NCBI RefSeq assembly: GCF_013044135.1
Contig: NZ_JABEPP010000001.1
Location: 1 to 64,000, forward strand
Direction of reading: 5' to 3'
Length of the DNA: 64,000 nucleotides
DNA from: Enterovirga aerilata
GTDB taxonomy: Bacteria > Pseudomonadota > Alphaproteobacteria > Rhizobiales > Beijerinckiaceae
The stretch's first letter is position 1, and each line of letters begins with the position of its first letter. Under the pieces are notes generated by a model, which saw only the letters and a program-made list of their open reading frames with translations, ran no database searches and was not told the origin of the DNA. Both the position numbers and the translations under genes were made by a program. Positions 8,608 to 18,679 of the stretch are shown here, piece after piece.

Positions 8608-9483
8608 TCAGGCAGATGGGCCGTGCTGCCTGCGCTGGCGGATTAGGCCCTCCTGCGCCACCGAGGCGACGAGCCGGCCCGCGCGGTCGAAGACGAGGCC
8701 GCGCGAGAAGCCGCGCGCCCCGGAGGCGCTCGGGCTGTCCTGCGCATAGAGGAGCCACTCGTCGGCCCGGAACGGGCGGTGGAACCAGAGCGCGTGGTCG
8801 AGGCTCGCGGCCTGGATGTTCTCCTGGATCACGCTCTGCCCGTGCGGCACCAACGAGGTGTCGAGGAGCGTGAAGTCGGACGCGTAGGCGAGCACGCAGC
8901 GGTGGATCGCCGGGTCCTCCGGCAGCGGCCCGGTCGTCCGGATCCAGACCCGGAACTCGCCCTCGTGCGGGTCGGCATGGGCGGTCCGGCTGAAATCCAC
9001 CGGCCGGAGCTCGATCGGGCGTTCCCTCTCGAAATAGGCCCGCACCTGCGGCGACATTGCCGGGATGGCGCCGGCCCTGATCTCCGCCTCGCCCGGCAGA
9101 CTCTCCGGCGGCGGCACCTCCGGCATGCGGGCGCCGTGGTCGAAGCCGTCCTCCTCGAGGTGGAACGAGGCCGTGAGCGCGAAGATCGGGCGGCCATGCT
9201 GGATCGCGACCACCCGCCGCGTGGTGAAGCTGCGCCCGTCGCGGATGCGGTCGACCTCGTAGATGATGGGGATCTGCGGATCGCCGCCGAGCAGGAAATA
9301 GGCGTGGAGCGAGTGCGGCTGCCGCTCCTCGACGGTGCGGCAGGCTGCGACCAGCGCCTGGCCGATCACCTGCCCGCCGAAGACGCGCTGCCAGCTGTCC
9401 TGGGGGGAGCGTCCGCGGAACAGGTTCTCCTCCAGCTTCTCCAGCTCGAGAACCTCCAGAAGCTCCGCGACCGCGCCCGACAT
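8608..9483 (-). CDS. tesB: Acyl-CoA thioesterase II
   Basis: A 291-residue double-hotdog thioesterase that hydrolyses medium- and long-chain acyl-CoA. The first hotdog has FGGQVIGQALVAA and HSLHAYFL; the second has YASDFTLLDTSL (catalytic aspartate) and SLDHALWFHRPFRADEWLLY. Length and arrangement match Escherichia coli TesB. The ATG at 9483 begins the conserved region and is preferred to an upstream extension of 26 codons. It is divergent from the hydroxylase gene (start 9579), with a 95-bp shared upstream region. Confidence 0.93.
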   Translation of the reverse strand: MSGAVAELLEVLELEKLEENLFRGRSPQDSWQRVFGGQVIGQALVAACRTVEERQPHSLHAYFLLGGDPQIPIIYEVDRIRDGRSFTTRRVVAIQHGRPIFALTASFHLEEDGFDHGARMPEVPPPESLPGEAEIRAGAIPAMSPQVRAYFERERPIELRPVDFSRTAHADPHEGEFRVWIRTTGPLPEDPAIHRCVLAYASDFTLLDTSLVPHGQSVIQENIQAASLDHALWFHRPFRADEWLLYAQDSPSASGARGFSRGLVFDRAGRLVASVAQEGLIRQRRQHGPSA

Positions 9484-9578
9484 GTCCAACCTCCGGCCGC
9501 CCGGGCCTGCGCCGGAGTGGCGCGGCCGGCGGGACGGGTCAAGCTTGACGAGACCGGGCACCGTTGCAAGGACGGGCC

Positions 9579-10826
9579 ATGCCGTCCCGCGTCCCGCCCT
9601 CGCGCCCGCCGGCCTGGCGCGTCCTCGTCGCGGGCGGCGGACCGATCGGGCTGACCGTCGCGCTCGCTTTGGCGCGCGGTCTCGGCCCGGCCGTCTCCGC
9701 CGCCGTGCTCGATCCGGCGTTGCGGACGCGGCGGAGCGACCCGCGCGCCTATGCGCTCTCGCCGGGCGCGGTCGCCATGTACCGGGCGCTCGGGCTGTGG
9801 GACGAACTCGCGGGGGGCGCCGAGCCGATCAGCGGCATGGCGATCACGGATAGCCGCGTCGAGGATGCTGTCCGGCCGGTCTATCTCCGGTTCGGCGAGG
9901 ACGAGGAGCCGCTCGCCCAGATGGTCGAGGCCGAGCGGCTGGAGGAGGCGCTGCGGGCGGCCTGCGGCGAGGGGGGCGTGGAGCTCGCGTCCGGCCGCGT
10001 CACCGGTTTCGACGCCGGCCCGGGCGCGGTCATCGTCCGGACGGAGGACGGCGGCGAGCGCCGGGCCTCGCTGCTCCTCGCCTGCGACGGGGCGCGTTCG
10101 CGCCTGCGCGAGCTCGCCGGGATCGGCTGGGTCGGCCGCGATTACGGTCAGGCCGGGATCGTCGCGACGGTCGCGCACGAGCTGCCGCATGACGGCCGGG
10201 CGATCCAGCATTTCCTGCCCGCCGGGCCCTTCGCGATCCTGCCGCTCGCCGGGACGGCCGAGCACCCGAACCGCGCCTCGATCGTCTGGAGCGAGGAGGA
10301 GCGACGCGTGCGCGCGCTCCTCGGGCGCGGCCGGGAGGCGATCGCGCGGGAGCTCGAGCTGCGGTTCGGGCCCGAGCTGGGGCGGGTCGAGCTCCTGACG
10401 GAGGTGCATGCCTTCCCGCTCTCGGTCGGGATCGCCCGGACCTATATCGGGCCGCGCTTCGCGCTGGTCGGCGACGCGGCCCACCGGGTGCATCCACTGG
10501 CCGGGCAGGGGCTCAATCTCGGGCTCGGGGACGCCGCCGCGATCGCCGAGCGAGTCGTCGACGCCGTCCGGCTCGGGCTCGACCCGGGCGGAGACGCCGT
10601 CCTGGAGGCCTATCAGCGGGACCGGCGCGTCGATGCCGTCGCGCTCGCGGGCGCGACGGACGCGCTGAACAGGCTCTTCTCCAACGACCGGCTGCCCGCC
10701 CGCGTGCTCCGCGACATCGGCCTCGGCATGGTCGACCGGGCGGCGGGCCTGAAGCGGTTCTTCGCCGGGCAGGCGGCCGGCACCGCCGCCCGGGCCCCTC
10801 GCCTCATGCGCGGCGAGCCGCTGTAG
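9579..10826 (+). CDS. FAD-dependent aromatic hydroxylase of the UbiH/UbiF/Coq6 family
   Basis: A 415-residue flavin monooxygenase, probably a ubiquinone-ring hydroxylase. The Rossmann FAD motif [18 protein letters not shown] is at the amino end, the DG block is [14 protein letters not shown], and the second FAD motif is [29 protein letters not shown] lies seven bases before the ATG at 9579, so I prefer it to a TTG 15 bases upstream. Which ring position it hydroxylates (UbiH, UbiF, UbiI or UbiL) cannot be decided from one sequence. Its 3' end overlaps the convergent deoB by 23 bp. Confidence 0.85.
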   Translation: MPSRVPPSRPPAWRVLVAGGGPIGLTVALALARGLGPAVSAAVLDPALRTRRSDPRAYALSPGAVAMYRALGLWDELAGGAEPISGMAITDSRVEDAVRPVYLRFGEDEEPLAQMVEAERLEEALRAACGEGGVELASGRVTGFDAGPGAVIVRTEDGGERRASLLLACDGARSRLRELAGIGWVGRDYGQAGIVATVAHELPHDGRAIQHFLPAGPFAILPLAGTAEHPNRASIVWSEEERRVRALLGRGREAIARELELRFGPELGRVELLTEVHAFPLSVGIARTYIGPRFALVGDAAHRVHPLAGQGLNLGLGDAAAIAERVVDAVRLGLDPGGDAVLEAYQRDRRVDAVALAGATDALNRLFSNDRLPARVLRDIGLGMVDRAAGLKRFFAGQAAGTAARAPRLMRGEPL

Positions 10827-12060
10827 GGCCGGATACCGCGGGGAGGAACGGCCGCCCGGCCCCCGGCCAGCGGATGCCGAGATGGGCCGCGACGCTTGCG
10901 CCGATATCCGCCAGCGTCGGCCGGATCCCGACCGGGCCCGGCCCGATGTCCGGCCCGAAGGCCAGGATCGGCACCTGCTCGCGCGTATGGTCGGTGCCCC
11001 GGAAGGTCGGGTCGTTGCCGTGGTCGGCGGTCACGACGCAGAGGTCGCGGGGCCCGAGCGCAGCCCGGATCTCCGGGATGCGGGCGTCGAAACGCTCGAG
11101 CGCTGCGGCATAGCCCGGCACGTCGCGCCGGTGGCCGTGTTCGGTGTCGAAATCGACCAGGTTGGCGAAGACGAGGCCGCCTGGTGCAAGGGTGCGGAAG
11201 GCGTCGAGGGCGGCCGAGAGCCAGGCGTCGTTCCCCGCCCCCTTGACCTCGCGGCCGGTGCCGCGATGGGCGAAGATGTCGCCGATCTTGCCCACCGTGA
11301 CGACGTCTCGCTCCTCGCGGGCGAGGAGGTCGAGGATCGTGTCGGATGGCGGCGGCGTGGCGTAGTCGCGCCGGTGCGCCGTGCGCGTGAAGCCCTCCCG
11401 CTGGCTGCCCGTGAATGGCCGCGCGATGACCCGGCCGATCCGGTAGGGATCGCAGAGGCGGCGGGCGATCCGGCAGGTCTCGTAGAGCCGCTCGAGCCCG
11501 AACGCCTCCTCGTGCGCCGCGATCTGGAAGACGCTGTCGGCCGAGGTGTAGCAGATGGGCTTGCCGGTCCGGAGGTGCTCTGCCCCGAGCTCCTCGACGA
11601 TCGTGATGCCGGAGGCGTGCCGGTCGCCCAGGATGCCGGGGAGGCGGGCCTCCCGGACCAGCGCCTCGACGAGCTCCGGCGGGAAGGCGGGTCGCCTGTC
11701 GGGAAAGTAGCCCCAGTCGAAATCGACCGGAACGCCCGCGATCTCCCAATGCCCGGACGGGGTGTCCTTTCCCCGGGACGTCTCGCGCCCGACTCCCCAG
11801 AGGCCGGCGACCCGCGCCGGAGGCTCGAGCCCGGGCGGCATCCGGCCGGTCGACGCCTCGCAGGCGAGGCCGATGCCGAGCGCGGCCATGTTCGGCAGAT
11901 CGATCGGGCCGCTGCGGAGGCCAGCGCGGTCGCCGGCTCCCGCCGCGCAGGCCTCCGCGATATGGCCCAGCGTGTCTGCTCCCGCATCGCCGTACGAGGC
12001 TGCGTCGGGCGCGCCGCCGATCCCCACGGAATCGAGCACGACCAGGAGGGCGCGGCTCAC
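10804..12060 (-). CDS. deoB: Phosphopentomutase
   Basis: A 418-residue alkaline-phosphatase-superfamily mutase that interconverts (deoxy)ribose-1-phosphate and -5-phosphate in nucleoside salvage. The metal-site blocks are [21 protein letters not shown] at the start and [20 protein letters not shown] late; [12 protein letters not shown] is the conserved central segment. It starts at GTG (12060), which overlaps the yejF stop by 4 bp (GTGA), so it is translationally coupled to the peptide importer. The frame is open far upstream into yejF, but that portion is a shadow. No other deo genes are nearby. Confidence 0.95.
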   Translation of the reverse strand: MSRALLVVLDSVGIGGAPDAASYGDAGADTLGHIAEACAAGAGDRAGLRSGPIDLPNMAALGIGLACEASTGRMPPGLEPPARVAGLWGVGRETSRGKDTPSGHWEIAGVPVDFDWGYFPDRRPAFPPELVEALVREARLPGILGDRHASGITIVEELGAEHLRTGKPICYTSADSVFQIAAHEEAFGLERLYETCRIARRLCDPYRIGRVIARPFTGSQREGFTRTAHRRDYATPPPSDTILDLLAREERDVVTVGKIGDIFAHRGTGREVKGAGNDAWLSAALDAFRTLAPGGLVFANLVDFDTEHGHRRDVPGYAAALERFDARIPEIRAALGPRDLCVVTADHGNDPTFRGTDHTREQVPILAFGPDIGPGPVGIRPTLADIGASVAAHLGIRWPGAGRPFLPAVSGPTAARRA

Positions 12061-13688
12061 TCCCGCACGATTCCGGCGGCCGCCGCGGCTTCCAGCCCGA
12101 AGGCGGCTGCCATGAGGGCCCGCGTGTAGTCCTGGGCGGGACGGGCGAAGATCTGCTCGGCCGGGCCTTCCTCGACCACGCGTCCGTCCTGCATGACGAG
12201 GACGTGGTTGGCGAGCGCCCGCACGACCTTCAGGTCGTGGCTGATGAACAGGTAGGCGAGCTTCCGGCTCGCCTGCAGCTTGCGCAGCAGCTCGACGATC
12301 TGCGCCTGCACGGACATGTCGAGCGCCGAGGTCGGCTCGTCCAGGACGACGAATTTCGGGTCCAGGGCCATGGCCCGCGCGATCGCGATGCGCTGGCGCT
12401 GGCCGCCCGAGAATTCGTGCGGATAGCGGTCCATGGTGGCCGGATCGAGCCCGACATCGTGCAGCGCACGCGCAACCGCCTCGCGCTGGCTGTCGCGCGG
12501 CATGCGCCTGTGCTGAACCGTGAGGCCCTCGGCCACGATCTCGGCGACCGACATGCGCGGCGAGAGGGAACCGTACGGATCCTGGAAGACGACCTGCATC
12601 TCCTTGCGCAGCGGCCGCAGCGCCTTGGCTCCGAGGCCGTCGATGTCGCGGCCGAGCACGCAGATGGGGCCCTCCGAGCGGACGAGGCGCAGCAGCGCGA
12701 GCCCGAGCGTGGTCTTGCCGGAGCCGGACTCGCCCACCACCCCGACCGTCTCGCCCTCCCGGACCGCCACCGAGACGCCGTCGACCGCCTTCACGTGGCC
12801 GACCGTGCGCCGGAGGAAGCCGCGCCGGATCGGGAACCAGACCTTCACCGGTCCCGCCTGCACGAGGAACGGAGCGCCCCGGGGGACGGGCGCTGCCCGC
12901 CCCTTGGGCTCCGCCGCCAGGAGGCGCCGGGTATAGGCGTGCTGCGGGCTGCCGAAGACCTCCGCCACGGTGCCCGCCTCGACGATCCGGCCCTTCGTCA
13001 TCACGCAGACGCGGTCGGCGATCTTCCGCACGATGCCGAGATCGTGGGTGATGAAGAGCATGGCCATGCCGAGCCTCGCCTTGAGCCCGGCGAGGAGCTT
13101 CAGGATCTGCGCCTGGACCGTGACGTCCAGGGCGGTCGTCGGCTCGTCCGCGATGAAGAGCTTCGGCTCGTTGGCGAGCGCCATGGCGATCATGACGCGC
13201 TGGCGCTGCCCGCCCGAGAGCTGGTGCGGATAGGCGCCGAGCCGGCTCTCGGCATCGCGGATGCCGACGAGCCCGAGCAGCTCCAGCACCCGCGCCCGGG
13301 CCGCGCGGCCCGACAGCCCGCGATGGAGCGCCAGGATCTCGCCGACCTGCCGCTCGATCGTGTGGAGCGGGTTCAGCGAGGTCATGGGCTCCTGGAACAC
13401 CATGGTGATGTCGTTGCCGCGCACGCGCCGGATCTCGTCCTCCGCCATGGCGAGGAGGTCGCGCCCTTCGAACAGGATGCGGCCGGACGGGTGGCTCGCG
13501 GCCGGGTAGTTCAGGAGCTTCAGGATCGATAGGGCCGAGACGGATTTCCCGGAGCCCGATTCGCCGACGAGCGCCACCGTCTCGCCCGGCAGCACGTCGA
13601 ACGAGATGCGGTCGACCGCGAGCGTCTCTGCGCCATCCTGGCGGAAGGCGACCGAGAGGTCCTGGACGGAGAGGAGGGGGGCGGTCAT
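12057..13688 (-). CDS. yejF: Peptide (microcin C type) ABC importer, fused ATPase YejF
   Basis: A 543-residue cytoplasmic ATPase made of two nucleotide-binding domains. Each has a Walker A (GESGSGKS near residue 41 and again near 325), a signature ([16 protein letters not shown]) and a Walker B ([24 protein letters not shown]). The carboxy part of each domain resembles the oligopeptide/dipeptide group. With YejB and YejE it would drive uptake of peptides, and of microcin C-like compounds in relatives. The ATG overlaps the stop of the ParE-like toxin gene by 4 bp and its own stop overlaps deoB by 4 bp, so it sits in an unbroken chain of coupled genes. Confidence 0.93.
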   Translation of the reverse strand: MTAPLLSVQDLSVAFRQDGAETLAVDRISFDVLPGETVALVGESGSGKSVSALSILKLLNYPAASHPSGRILFEGRDLLAMAEDEIRRVRGNDITMVFQEPMTSLNPLHTIERQVGEILALHRGLSGRAARARVLELLGLVGIRDAESRLGAYPHQLSGGQRQRVMIAMALANEPKLFIADEPTTALDVTVQAQILKLLAGLKARLGMAMLFITHDLGIVRKIADRVCVMTKGRIVEAGTVAEVFGSPQHAYTRRLLAAEPKGRAAPVPRGAPFLVQAGPVKVWFPIRRGFLRRTVGHVKAVDGVSVAVREGETVGVVGESGSGKTTLGLALLRLVRSEGPICVLGRDIDGLGAKALRPLRKEMQVVFQDPYGSLSPRMSVAEIVAEGLTVQHRRMPRDSQREAVARALHDVGLDPATMDRYPHEFSGGQRQRIAIARAMALDPKFVVLDEPTSALDMSVQAQIVELLRKLQASRKLAYLFISHDLKVVRALANHVLVMQDGRVVEEGPAEQIFARPAQDYTRALMAAAFGLEAAAAAGIVRE

Positions 13689-13990
13689 TCGGACGGAGGA
13701 TCAATGGGGAGCCGACGAAGGTCGCGGGCTCCATGTACGATCCGGACGATCTCGACCCGATCTTGTCGCATCCGGTAGAGGATCAGGTATCTGCCGTGCA
13801 GCTTTCGTCTCACGCCTGCCGTTCTGTGCCGTGACAGCACGGGCCAAGCGAAGGGAGTCTCCGCGATCGCGCGGGCGGCCGCGACTAGCTCCATCGTGAA
13901 CGACTCGGCTCGCCTCGGGTTCTCTCGCGCGATGTAGTCCGCGATTTCCGACAGATCCTTCCTCGCAGCAAGCGAAACGATCACTCTCAT
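13685..13990 (-). CDS. RelE/ParE-superfamily toxin
   Basis: A 101-residue basic protein with the ParE/RelE fold pattern: [20 protein letters not shown], then [14 protein letters not shown], and the late [25 protein letters not shown] block that is diagnostic of the superfamily. ParE proteins poison gyrase and RelE proteins cut mRNA at the ribosome; the sequence looks closer to ParE, but this is not certain. Its start overlaps the antitoxin stop and its stop overlaps the yejF start, each by 4 bp. Local GC is lower than in the flanking yej genes (34 of 60 bases at 13921-13980 against 46 of 60 at 13201-13260), suggesting later acquisition. Confidence 0.85.
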   Translation of the reverse strand: MRVIVSLAARKDLSEIADYIARENPRRAESFTMELVAAARAIAETPFAWPVLSRHRTAGVRRKLHGRYLILYRMRQDRVEIVRIVHGARDLRRLPIDPPSE

Positions 13991-14460
13991 TCAGCGGCAT
14001 CGGCCGAAGACCGAAATCGGGCCTGAAGAGCTGCCTCGACCTCCTCCAGAGAAGAGGTGCGGCCCGCCTCCAGATCATCCAGTCCCTCCTGGATCTTCGC
14101 ATCCAACTCCTCCGAGGCCCGTGCCTCGAATAGCGCTGCGCTTTTCGCCTTGAGGCGGGCGACCGCCTGATCCGGACTTTCCGCGGCCTCGATCCATTCG
14201 GGCGGATTCGCCCAGAAATCCTGCGCCTCCAGATCGTCCCCGCTCGGTCCCCCTTCGAGACATCTGATCACGCGGTACGCCCCGTTCTCAAGCCGGTCCG
14301 CGACGCTGATGGCGAGCCAAGGTCCGCCCGAGTAGGTGCCGCGATAGCGATCTTGCAGCACCATGATCGGATAGGTTTCAGGATCCGCCGTGATGAGAAA
14401 GCCTTCGGGCTGATTCTGGCGTAGACGAGCCCGCGCCGGTCCGCTCTGCCCTCGAGCCAT
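13987..14460 (-). CDS. Probable antitoxin with an extra amino-terminal domain
   Basis: A 157-residue acidic protein directly upstream of, and overlapping by 4 bp, the ParE-like toxin. The last 50 residues (LDAKIQEGLDDLEAGRTSSLEE onward) resemble the carboxy part of ParD-like antitoxins, which wraps the toxin. The first 80 residues are different: an IMVLQDRYRGTYSGGPWLAI strand-rich segment and GDDLEAQDFW, which I recall only from uncharacterised small proteins. Ordinary ParD antitoxins are about 80 residues, so this one is roughly double. A strong AGGAGG ribosome site precedes its ATG, 24 bp after yejE. The antitoxin role is inferred from gene order and the tail; no clear ribbon-helix-helix start was recognised. 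Confidence 0.62.
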   Translation of the reverse strand: MARGQSGPARARLRQNQPEGFLITADPETYPIMVLQDRYRGTYSGGPWLAISVADRLENGAYRVIRCLEGGPSGDDLEAQDFWANPPEWIEAAESPDQAVARLKAKSAALFEARASEELDAKIQEGLDDLEAGRTSSLEEVEAALQARFRSSADAAE

Positions 14461-14484
14461 GTCGGGTCCTCCTGATCGTCCACA

Positions 14485-15690
14485 CTACCCCAACGTCTTG
14501 CGCGGGTCGAAGGCGTCGCGGACGGCCTCGCCGATGAAGATGAGCAGGGACAGCACGAAGGCGATCACGACGAAGCCCGTCAGGCCGAGCCAGGGCGCCT
14601 GCAGGTTCGCCTTGCCCTGGGCCAGGAGCTCGCCGAGGGAGGGCGAGCCGGGCGGCAGGCCGAAGCCGAGATAGTCGAGCGAGGTGAGCGTCGCGATCGA
14701 GCCGTTGAGATTGAAGGGCAGGAAGGTGAGCGTCGCCACCATGGCGTTCGGCAGGAGATGCCGGAACATGATCGTGGCGTTCGACAGCCCGAGCGCGCGG
14801 GCCGCGCGGACATATTCGAAGTTCCGGCCGCGCAGGAACTCCGCCCGGACGACGCCCACGAGGGATACCCATTCGAACAGGAGCAGGATGCCGAGAAGGA
14901 CGAGGAAGCTCGGTGTGATGATCGAGGAGATGATGATCAGCAGGTAGAGCGAGGGCAGCGAGGTCCAGATCTCGATGAAGCGCTGCATGATGAGATCCGT
15001 CCAGCCGCCGAAATAGCCCTGGATGGCGCCCGCCACGATGCCGATCGCCGAGGCGATCGTGGCGAGGATGAGCCCGAACAGGATCGAGAGCCGCACCCCG
15101 TAGATGAGCCGCGCGACGACGTCGCGGCCCTGGTCGTCCGTCCCGAGCCAGTTCCGCTCGATGGCGCGGCAGGCCTCCCCCGGCGGAGGCTGCCGGCCCG
15201 CCTTCTCGGCCGCCGGCCGGCATTGCGCGTCGGACAACATCCAGGTGGGCGCGGACGGGGCCGGGACGGGCAGGTCGAGATTGTGCGTGGAGTAGGAGAA
15301 GCGGACCGGCGGCCAGACCGCCCAGCCGTTCTCGGCGATCTCCCTGGCGATCACCGGGTCGCGGTAGTCGGTCACGGCCAGGAAGCCGCCGAACTTCTCC
15401 TCCGGATAGTCGACGAAGACCGGATAGAGCAGCTCGCCCTTGTAGCTGACCAGGATCGGCCGGTCATTGGCGATGAACTCGGCGAAGAGGCTCGCGCCGA
15501 ACAGCGCGAGGAAGATCCAGAGCGACCAGTAGCCCCGGCGGTTCGCCTTGAAGTTCTGCCAGCGCCGGCGGTTCAGGGGCGAGAGGCGGATGAAGCCCTC
15601 GCGCGGCAGCGGTGGCGCGACGGGAGAGGCGGCCGGCGAGGCGACCGGGATGCGGTCGAGCTCGGGGGCGGAGAGGGCCGTGTCGCTCAC
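14485..15690 (-). CDS. yejE: Peptide ABC importer, membrane subunit YejE
   Basis: A 401-residue inner-membrane permease. One membrane segment near residue 60 (WSLWIFLALFGASLFAEFIAND) is followed by a periplasmic region with the typical YejE YKGELLYPVF and PVRFSYSTHNLD segments, then NWLGTDDQGRDVVARLIYG and five further membrane segments with the ABC permease EAA loop (EYVRAARALGLSNATIMFRH). It starts at GTG (15690), 4 bp after the yejB stop, with GGAGG-like bases inside yejB; a start 17 codons further up is also open. It is the last yej gene before the inserted toxin-antitoxin pair. Confidence 0.92.
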   Translation of the reverse strand: MSDTALSAPELDRIPVASPAASPVAPPLPREGFIRLSPLNRRRWQNFKANRRGYWSLWIFLALFGASLFAEFIANDRPILVSYKGELLYPVFVDYPEEKFGGFLAVTDYRDPVIAREIAENGWAVWPPVRFSYSTHNLDLPVPAPSAPTWMLSDAQCRPAAEKAGRQPPPGEACRAIERNWLGTDDQGRDVVARLIYGVRLSILFGLILATIASAIGIVAGAIQGYFGGWTDLIMQRFIEIWTSLPSLYLLIIISSIITPSFLVLLGILLLFEWVSLVGVVRAEFLRGRNFEYVRAARALGLSNATIMFRHLLPNAMVATLTFLPFNLNGSIATLTSLDYLGFGLPPGSPSLGELLAQGKANLQAPWLGLTGFVVIAFVLSLLIFIGEAVRDAFDPRKTLG

Positions 15691-15694
15691 CGCC

Positions 15695-16801
15695 TCACGC
15701 CTCCCGCGTCTCGAAATCGATCCTCGGGTCGATCCAGACATAGGTCAGGTCGGAGAGGAGGTTCACCACGAGGCCGAGCAGCGAGAAGATGTAGAGGTTC
15801 GCGAACACGACCGGGTAGTCGCGGTTCACGATCGACTCGAAGGAGAGCAGGCCGAGCCCGTCCAGCGAGAAGATCGTCTCGATGAGGAGCGAGCCGGCGA
15901 AGAAGGACCCGATGAAGGCGCCGGGGAAGCCCGCCACCACGATCAGCATGGCGTTGCGGAAGACGTGGCCGTAGAGCACGCCGCGCTCGGACAGGCCCTT
16001 CATGCGGGCGGTCAGCACGTATTGCTTGCGGATCTCGTCCAGGAACGAGTTCTTGGTAAGCAGCGTCGAGGTCGCGAAGGCGCCGAGCGCCATGGCGGTG
16101 ACGGGCAGGCAGATGTGCCAGAGATAGTCCAGGATCTTGCCGCCCAGCGAGAGCTCGTTCCAGTTCTCGCTCGTGAGCCCGCGCAGCGGGAAGATCTGCC
16201 AAAAAGACCCCCCGGCAAACAGCACGATCAGCAGGATCGCGAACAGGAAGCCCGGAATCGCGTAGCCGACGATCACCACGGCGGAGGTCCAGACGTCGAA
16301 GGGTCGCCCGTCCTTCACGGCCTTGCGGATGCCGAGCGGGATGGAGATGGAATAGGACAGGAGCGTCATCCAGAGCCCGAGCGTGATCGAGACGGGCAGC
16401 TTCTCGCGGATGAGCTGGAGGACGGAGACGTCGCGGAAGAAGCTCTTGCCGAAATCGAAGCGCGCGTAATCCACGATCATCTTCAGGAAGCGCTCGTGCG
16501 GGGGCTTGTCGAAGCCGAACTGCACCTCGAGCTGCCTGATGAAGCCCGGATCAAGGCCCTGCGCGCCGCGGTAGCGGGAACTGGTCTCCCCTCCAGCCGG
16601 GACACGCGCCGCCCCGCCGCCTAGATCGCCCCCGCCGCCGGTGATCCGGCCCGTGGCGCCGATATCGGTCCCCTGGAGCTGCGCCAGGATGCGCTCGATC
16701 GGCCCGCCGGGCGCGAACTGCACGATCACGAAGGAGATCAGCATGATCCCGAGGATGGTCGGGATCATGAGCAGGATGCGCCGGGCGATATAGGCTGCCA
16801 T
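15695..16801 (-). CDS. yejB: Peptide ABC importer, membrane subunit YejB
   Basis: A 368-residue permease starting [19 protein letters not shown], with six predicted membrane segments and the usual binding-protein-dependent signature ([20 protein letters not shown]). The periplasmic region includes a glycine-rich insertion ([20 protein letters not shown]) before the [17 protein letters not shown] block typical of YejB. It follows the frameshifted binding-protein gene by 20 bp. Confidence 0.93.
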   Translation of the reverse strand: MAAYIARRILLMIPTILGIMLISFVIVQFAPGGPIERILAQLQGTDIGATGRITGGGGDLGGGAARVPAGGETSSRYRGAQGLDPGFIRQLEVQFGFDKPPHERFLKMIVDYARFDFGKSFFRDVSVLQLIREKLPVSITLGLWMTLLSYSISIPLGIRKAVKDGRPFDVWTSAVVIVGYAIPGFLFAILLIVLFAGGSFWQIFPLRGLTSENWNELSLGGKILDYLWHICLPVTAMALGAFATSTLLTKNSFLDEIRKQYVLTARMKGLSERGVLYGHVFRNAMLIVVAGFPGAFIGSFFAGSLLIETIFSLDGLGLLSFESIVNRDYPVVFANLYIFSLLGLVVNLLSDLTYVWIDPRIDFETREA

Positions 16802-16821
16802 CGTGAGCTGGCCCTAACCTG

Positions 16822-18679
16822 TCACGTCCTGCCGATCCGCTTCGCCTTCTCGGGCTCGTACCACCAGGTGGCCGGCGCGCCGAGATCGTAGGCAGGCGGC
16901 GTCGGCGGGTGGCCGAACACGTCCCAGTACGCCACCGGGTTCGAGCCGCGATACCACATCGGCACCCAGTACCGGCCGGCCCGGAGCACGCGGTCGAGCG
17001 CCCGCACGGCGGCTACGAGCTGCGGCCGCGTCTCGGCCTGCATGATCGTCTCGAGCAGGGCGTCGACGACGGGATCGGCAATGCCGGCCAGGTTCTGCGA
17101 ACCCTTCGTCCTTGCGGCGAGCGAGCCGAAGATCAGCCGCAGAGCCTCGCCGGGCGTGGCCGAGTTCGAATAGCGCGCGGTGACCAGGTCGAAGTCGAAC
17201 TCCTCGGTGCGGCGCTGGTACTGCGCGGCATCGACGATGCGCGAGGATGCCGAGATCCCGAGGAGGCCGAGATTGCGGATGAAGGGTTGCGTGTGCGGCT
17301 GCAGCGTCGGCTGGAAGTCTAGGAACTCGATCGCGAGCGGCTCGCCCGAGGGCAGGCGCAGGCCGGTCCCCTCCCGCCTGCATCCTGCCTGGCGAAGAAG
17401 CTCGTTCGCTCGCCTCAGCAGCGCGCGGTCCTGGCCGGAACCGTCCGAGCGCGGCGGCGCATAGGGCTCGCCGAAGACCTCTTCGGGCACGCGGTCGCGG
17501 AACGGCTCGAGCAGCTTCATCTCGTCGGGAGAGGGCCTGCCCTCCGCCTTGAGGTCCGAGTTCTCGAAATAGGACGCGGTCCGCGTATAGGCGCCGTACA
17601 TGACGGTCGCGTTCGTCCATTCGAAGTCGAAGGCGAGCCCGATCGCCTCGCGGATGCGCGGGTCCCTGAACTTCTCGCGCCGCGTGTTGAAGAACCAGCC
17701 CTGCATGCCCGAGGGTGTGCGGTCCGGGATCGTCTCGCGCTTCACCTTGCCTTCCGCGACGGCCGGGAAGTCGTAGCCCGTCGCCCAGATCCGGGCCGTG
17801 AATTCCTGGCGGAAGGTGAAGATCCCGGCCTTGAAGGCCTCGAAGGCGACCTGCCGGTCGCGGAAATACTCGTAGCGGATCTCGTCGAAGTTGTTCTGCC
17901 CGACATTGACGGGCAGCGTCTCGGCCCAGTGGTCCTTCACCCGCTCGAAGGTGATGAAGCGCCCGACCTCGAACCTGCCGACCCGGTAGGGGCCCGAGCC
18001 GAGCGGCGGCTCGAGCGTGGCGGCCTCGAAATCGCGCCCCGAATAATAGGCTGCGGAGAAGAAGGCCCGCCACGACGAGCGGCAGGTCGCGCGAGCGGCC
18101 GGGCAGGAAGTCGATGCGGACCAGCTCCGGCCCCTCCGCCTCGGCGCCCTTCACCTGGAGCAGGTTCTGCGAGATGCGGGGATGGCCCTTCGCCTTCAGG
18201 AGGTTGACCGAGAACGCGACGTCCCCGGCCGTGAGCTTCGATCCGTCGTGGAACCGCGCCTCCGGCCGCAGCCGGAACCGGTAGGTCAGCCCGTCCAGGC
18301 TGCGGCGCACGCCGGCCGCCACGAGCCCGTACATCGCGTCCGGCTCGTCCAGGCCGCGCACCATCAGGCTCTGGAAGGTCAGGCCCATCCCGGCCGCGCC
18401 GTCGCCCCGCAGCACGAAGATGTTGAGCGTGTTGAAGGTGTCGAAGTTCTGGTTCCCGGCCGTCGCGGCGATCTGGTGGGAGAAGGAGCCGCCCTTCGGC
18501 GCGTCCGGCCGGACATAGGCGAAATGGGCGAAATCCGGCCCGTGCTTCAGGTCGCCGAAGATGGACAGGCCGTGGCTTTCGGCTTCCTCGGCCACGAGGC
18601 GGCCGGGCCGGATCGCCGCCGCGACGCCGAGCGCGCCGGCGCCTGTCAGAAGAGAACGCCGCCGCATGCTCCAGGTCAC
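16822..18679 (-). pseudogene. yejA: Second YejA-like peptide-binding protein, frameshifted
   Basis: A YejA-type periplasmic binding protein (SBP family 5) split between two frames. The amino 200 residues (GTG start at 18679; or ATG 18667, MRRRSLLTGAGALG, Tat-like) read well to DLPLVVAGL, then lose homology. From about 18063 the next frame resumes FFSAAYYSGRDFEAATLEPPLG and continues to a normal end at 16822 (EPEKAKRIGRT). Compared with its intact paralogue (LPQIVGQMPVLPKAWW), the break is best explained by loss of about five bases, or by a read error. Without correction the protein would run in a wrong frame through the rest of the gene. The start overlaps the paralogue stop by 4 bp. Confidence 0.82.

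Noticed and set aside
10804-13734. Apparent 976-residue fusion of deoB with an upstream domain
   Set aside because: The upstream part is a shadow of yejF in another frame; deoB has a GTG start at 12060 overlapping the yejF stop.
18040-18080. Programmed frameshift in the second YejA
   Set aside because: No slippery heptamer or nearby hairpin is evident, and the comparison suggests simple loss of bases.
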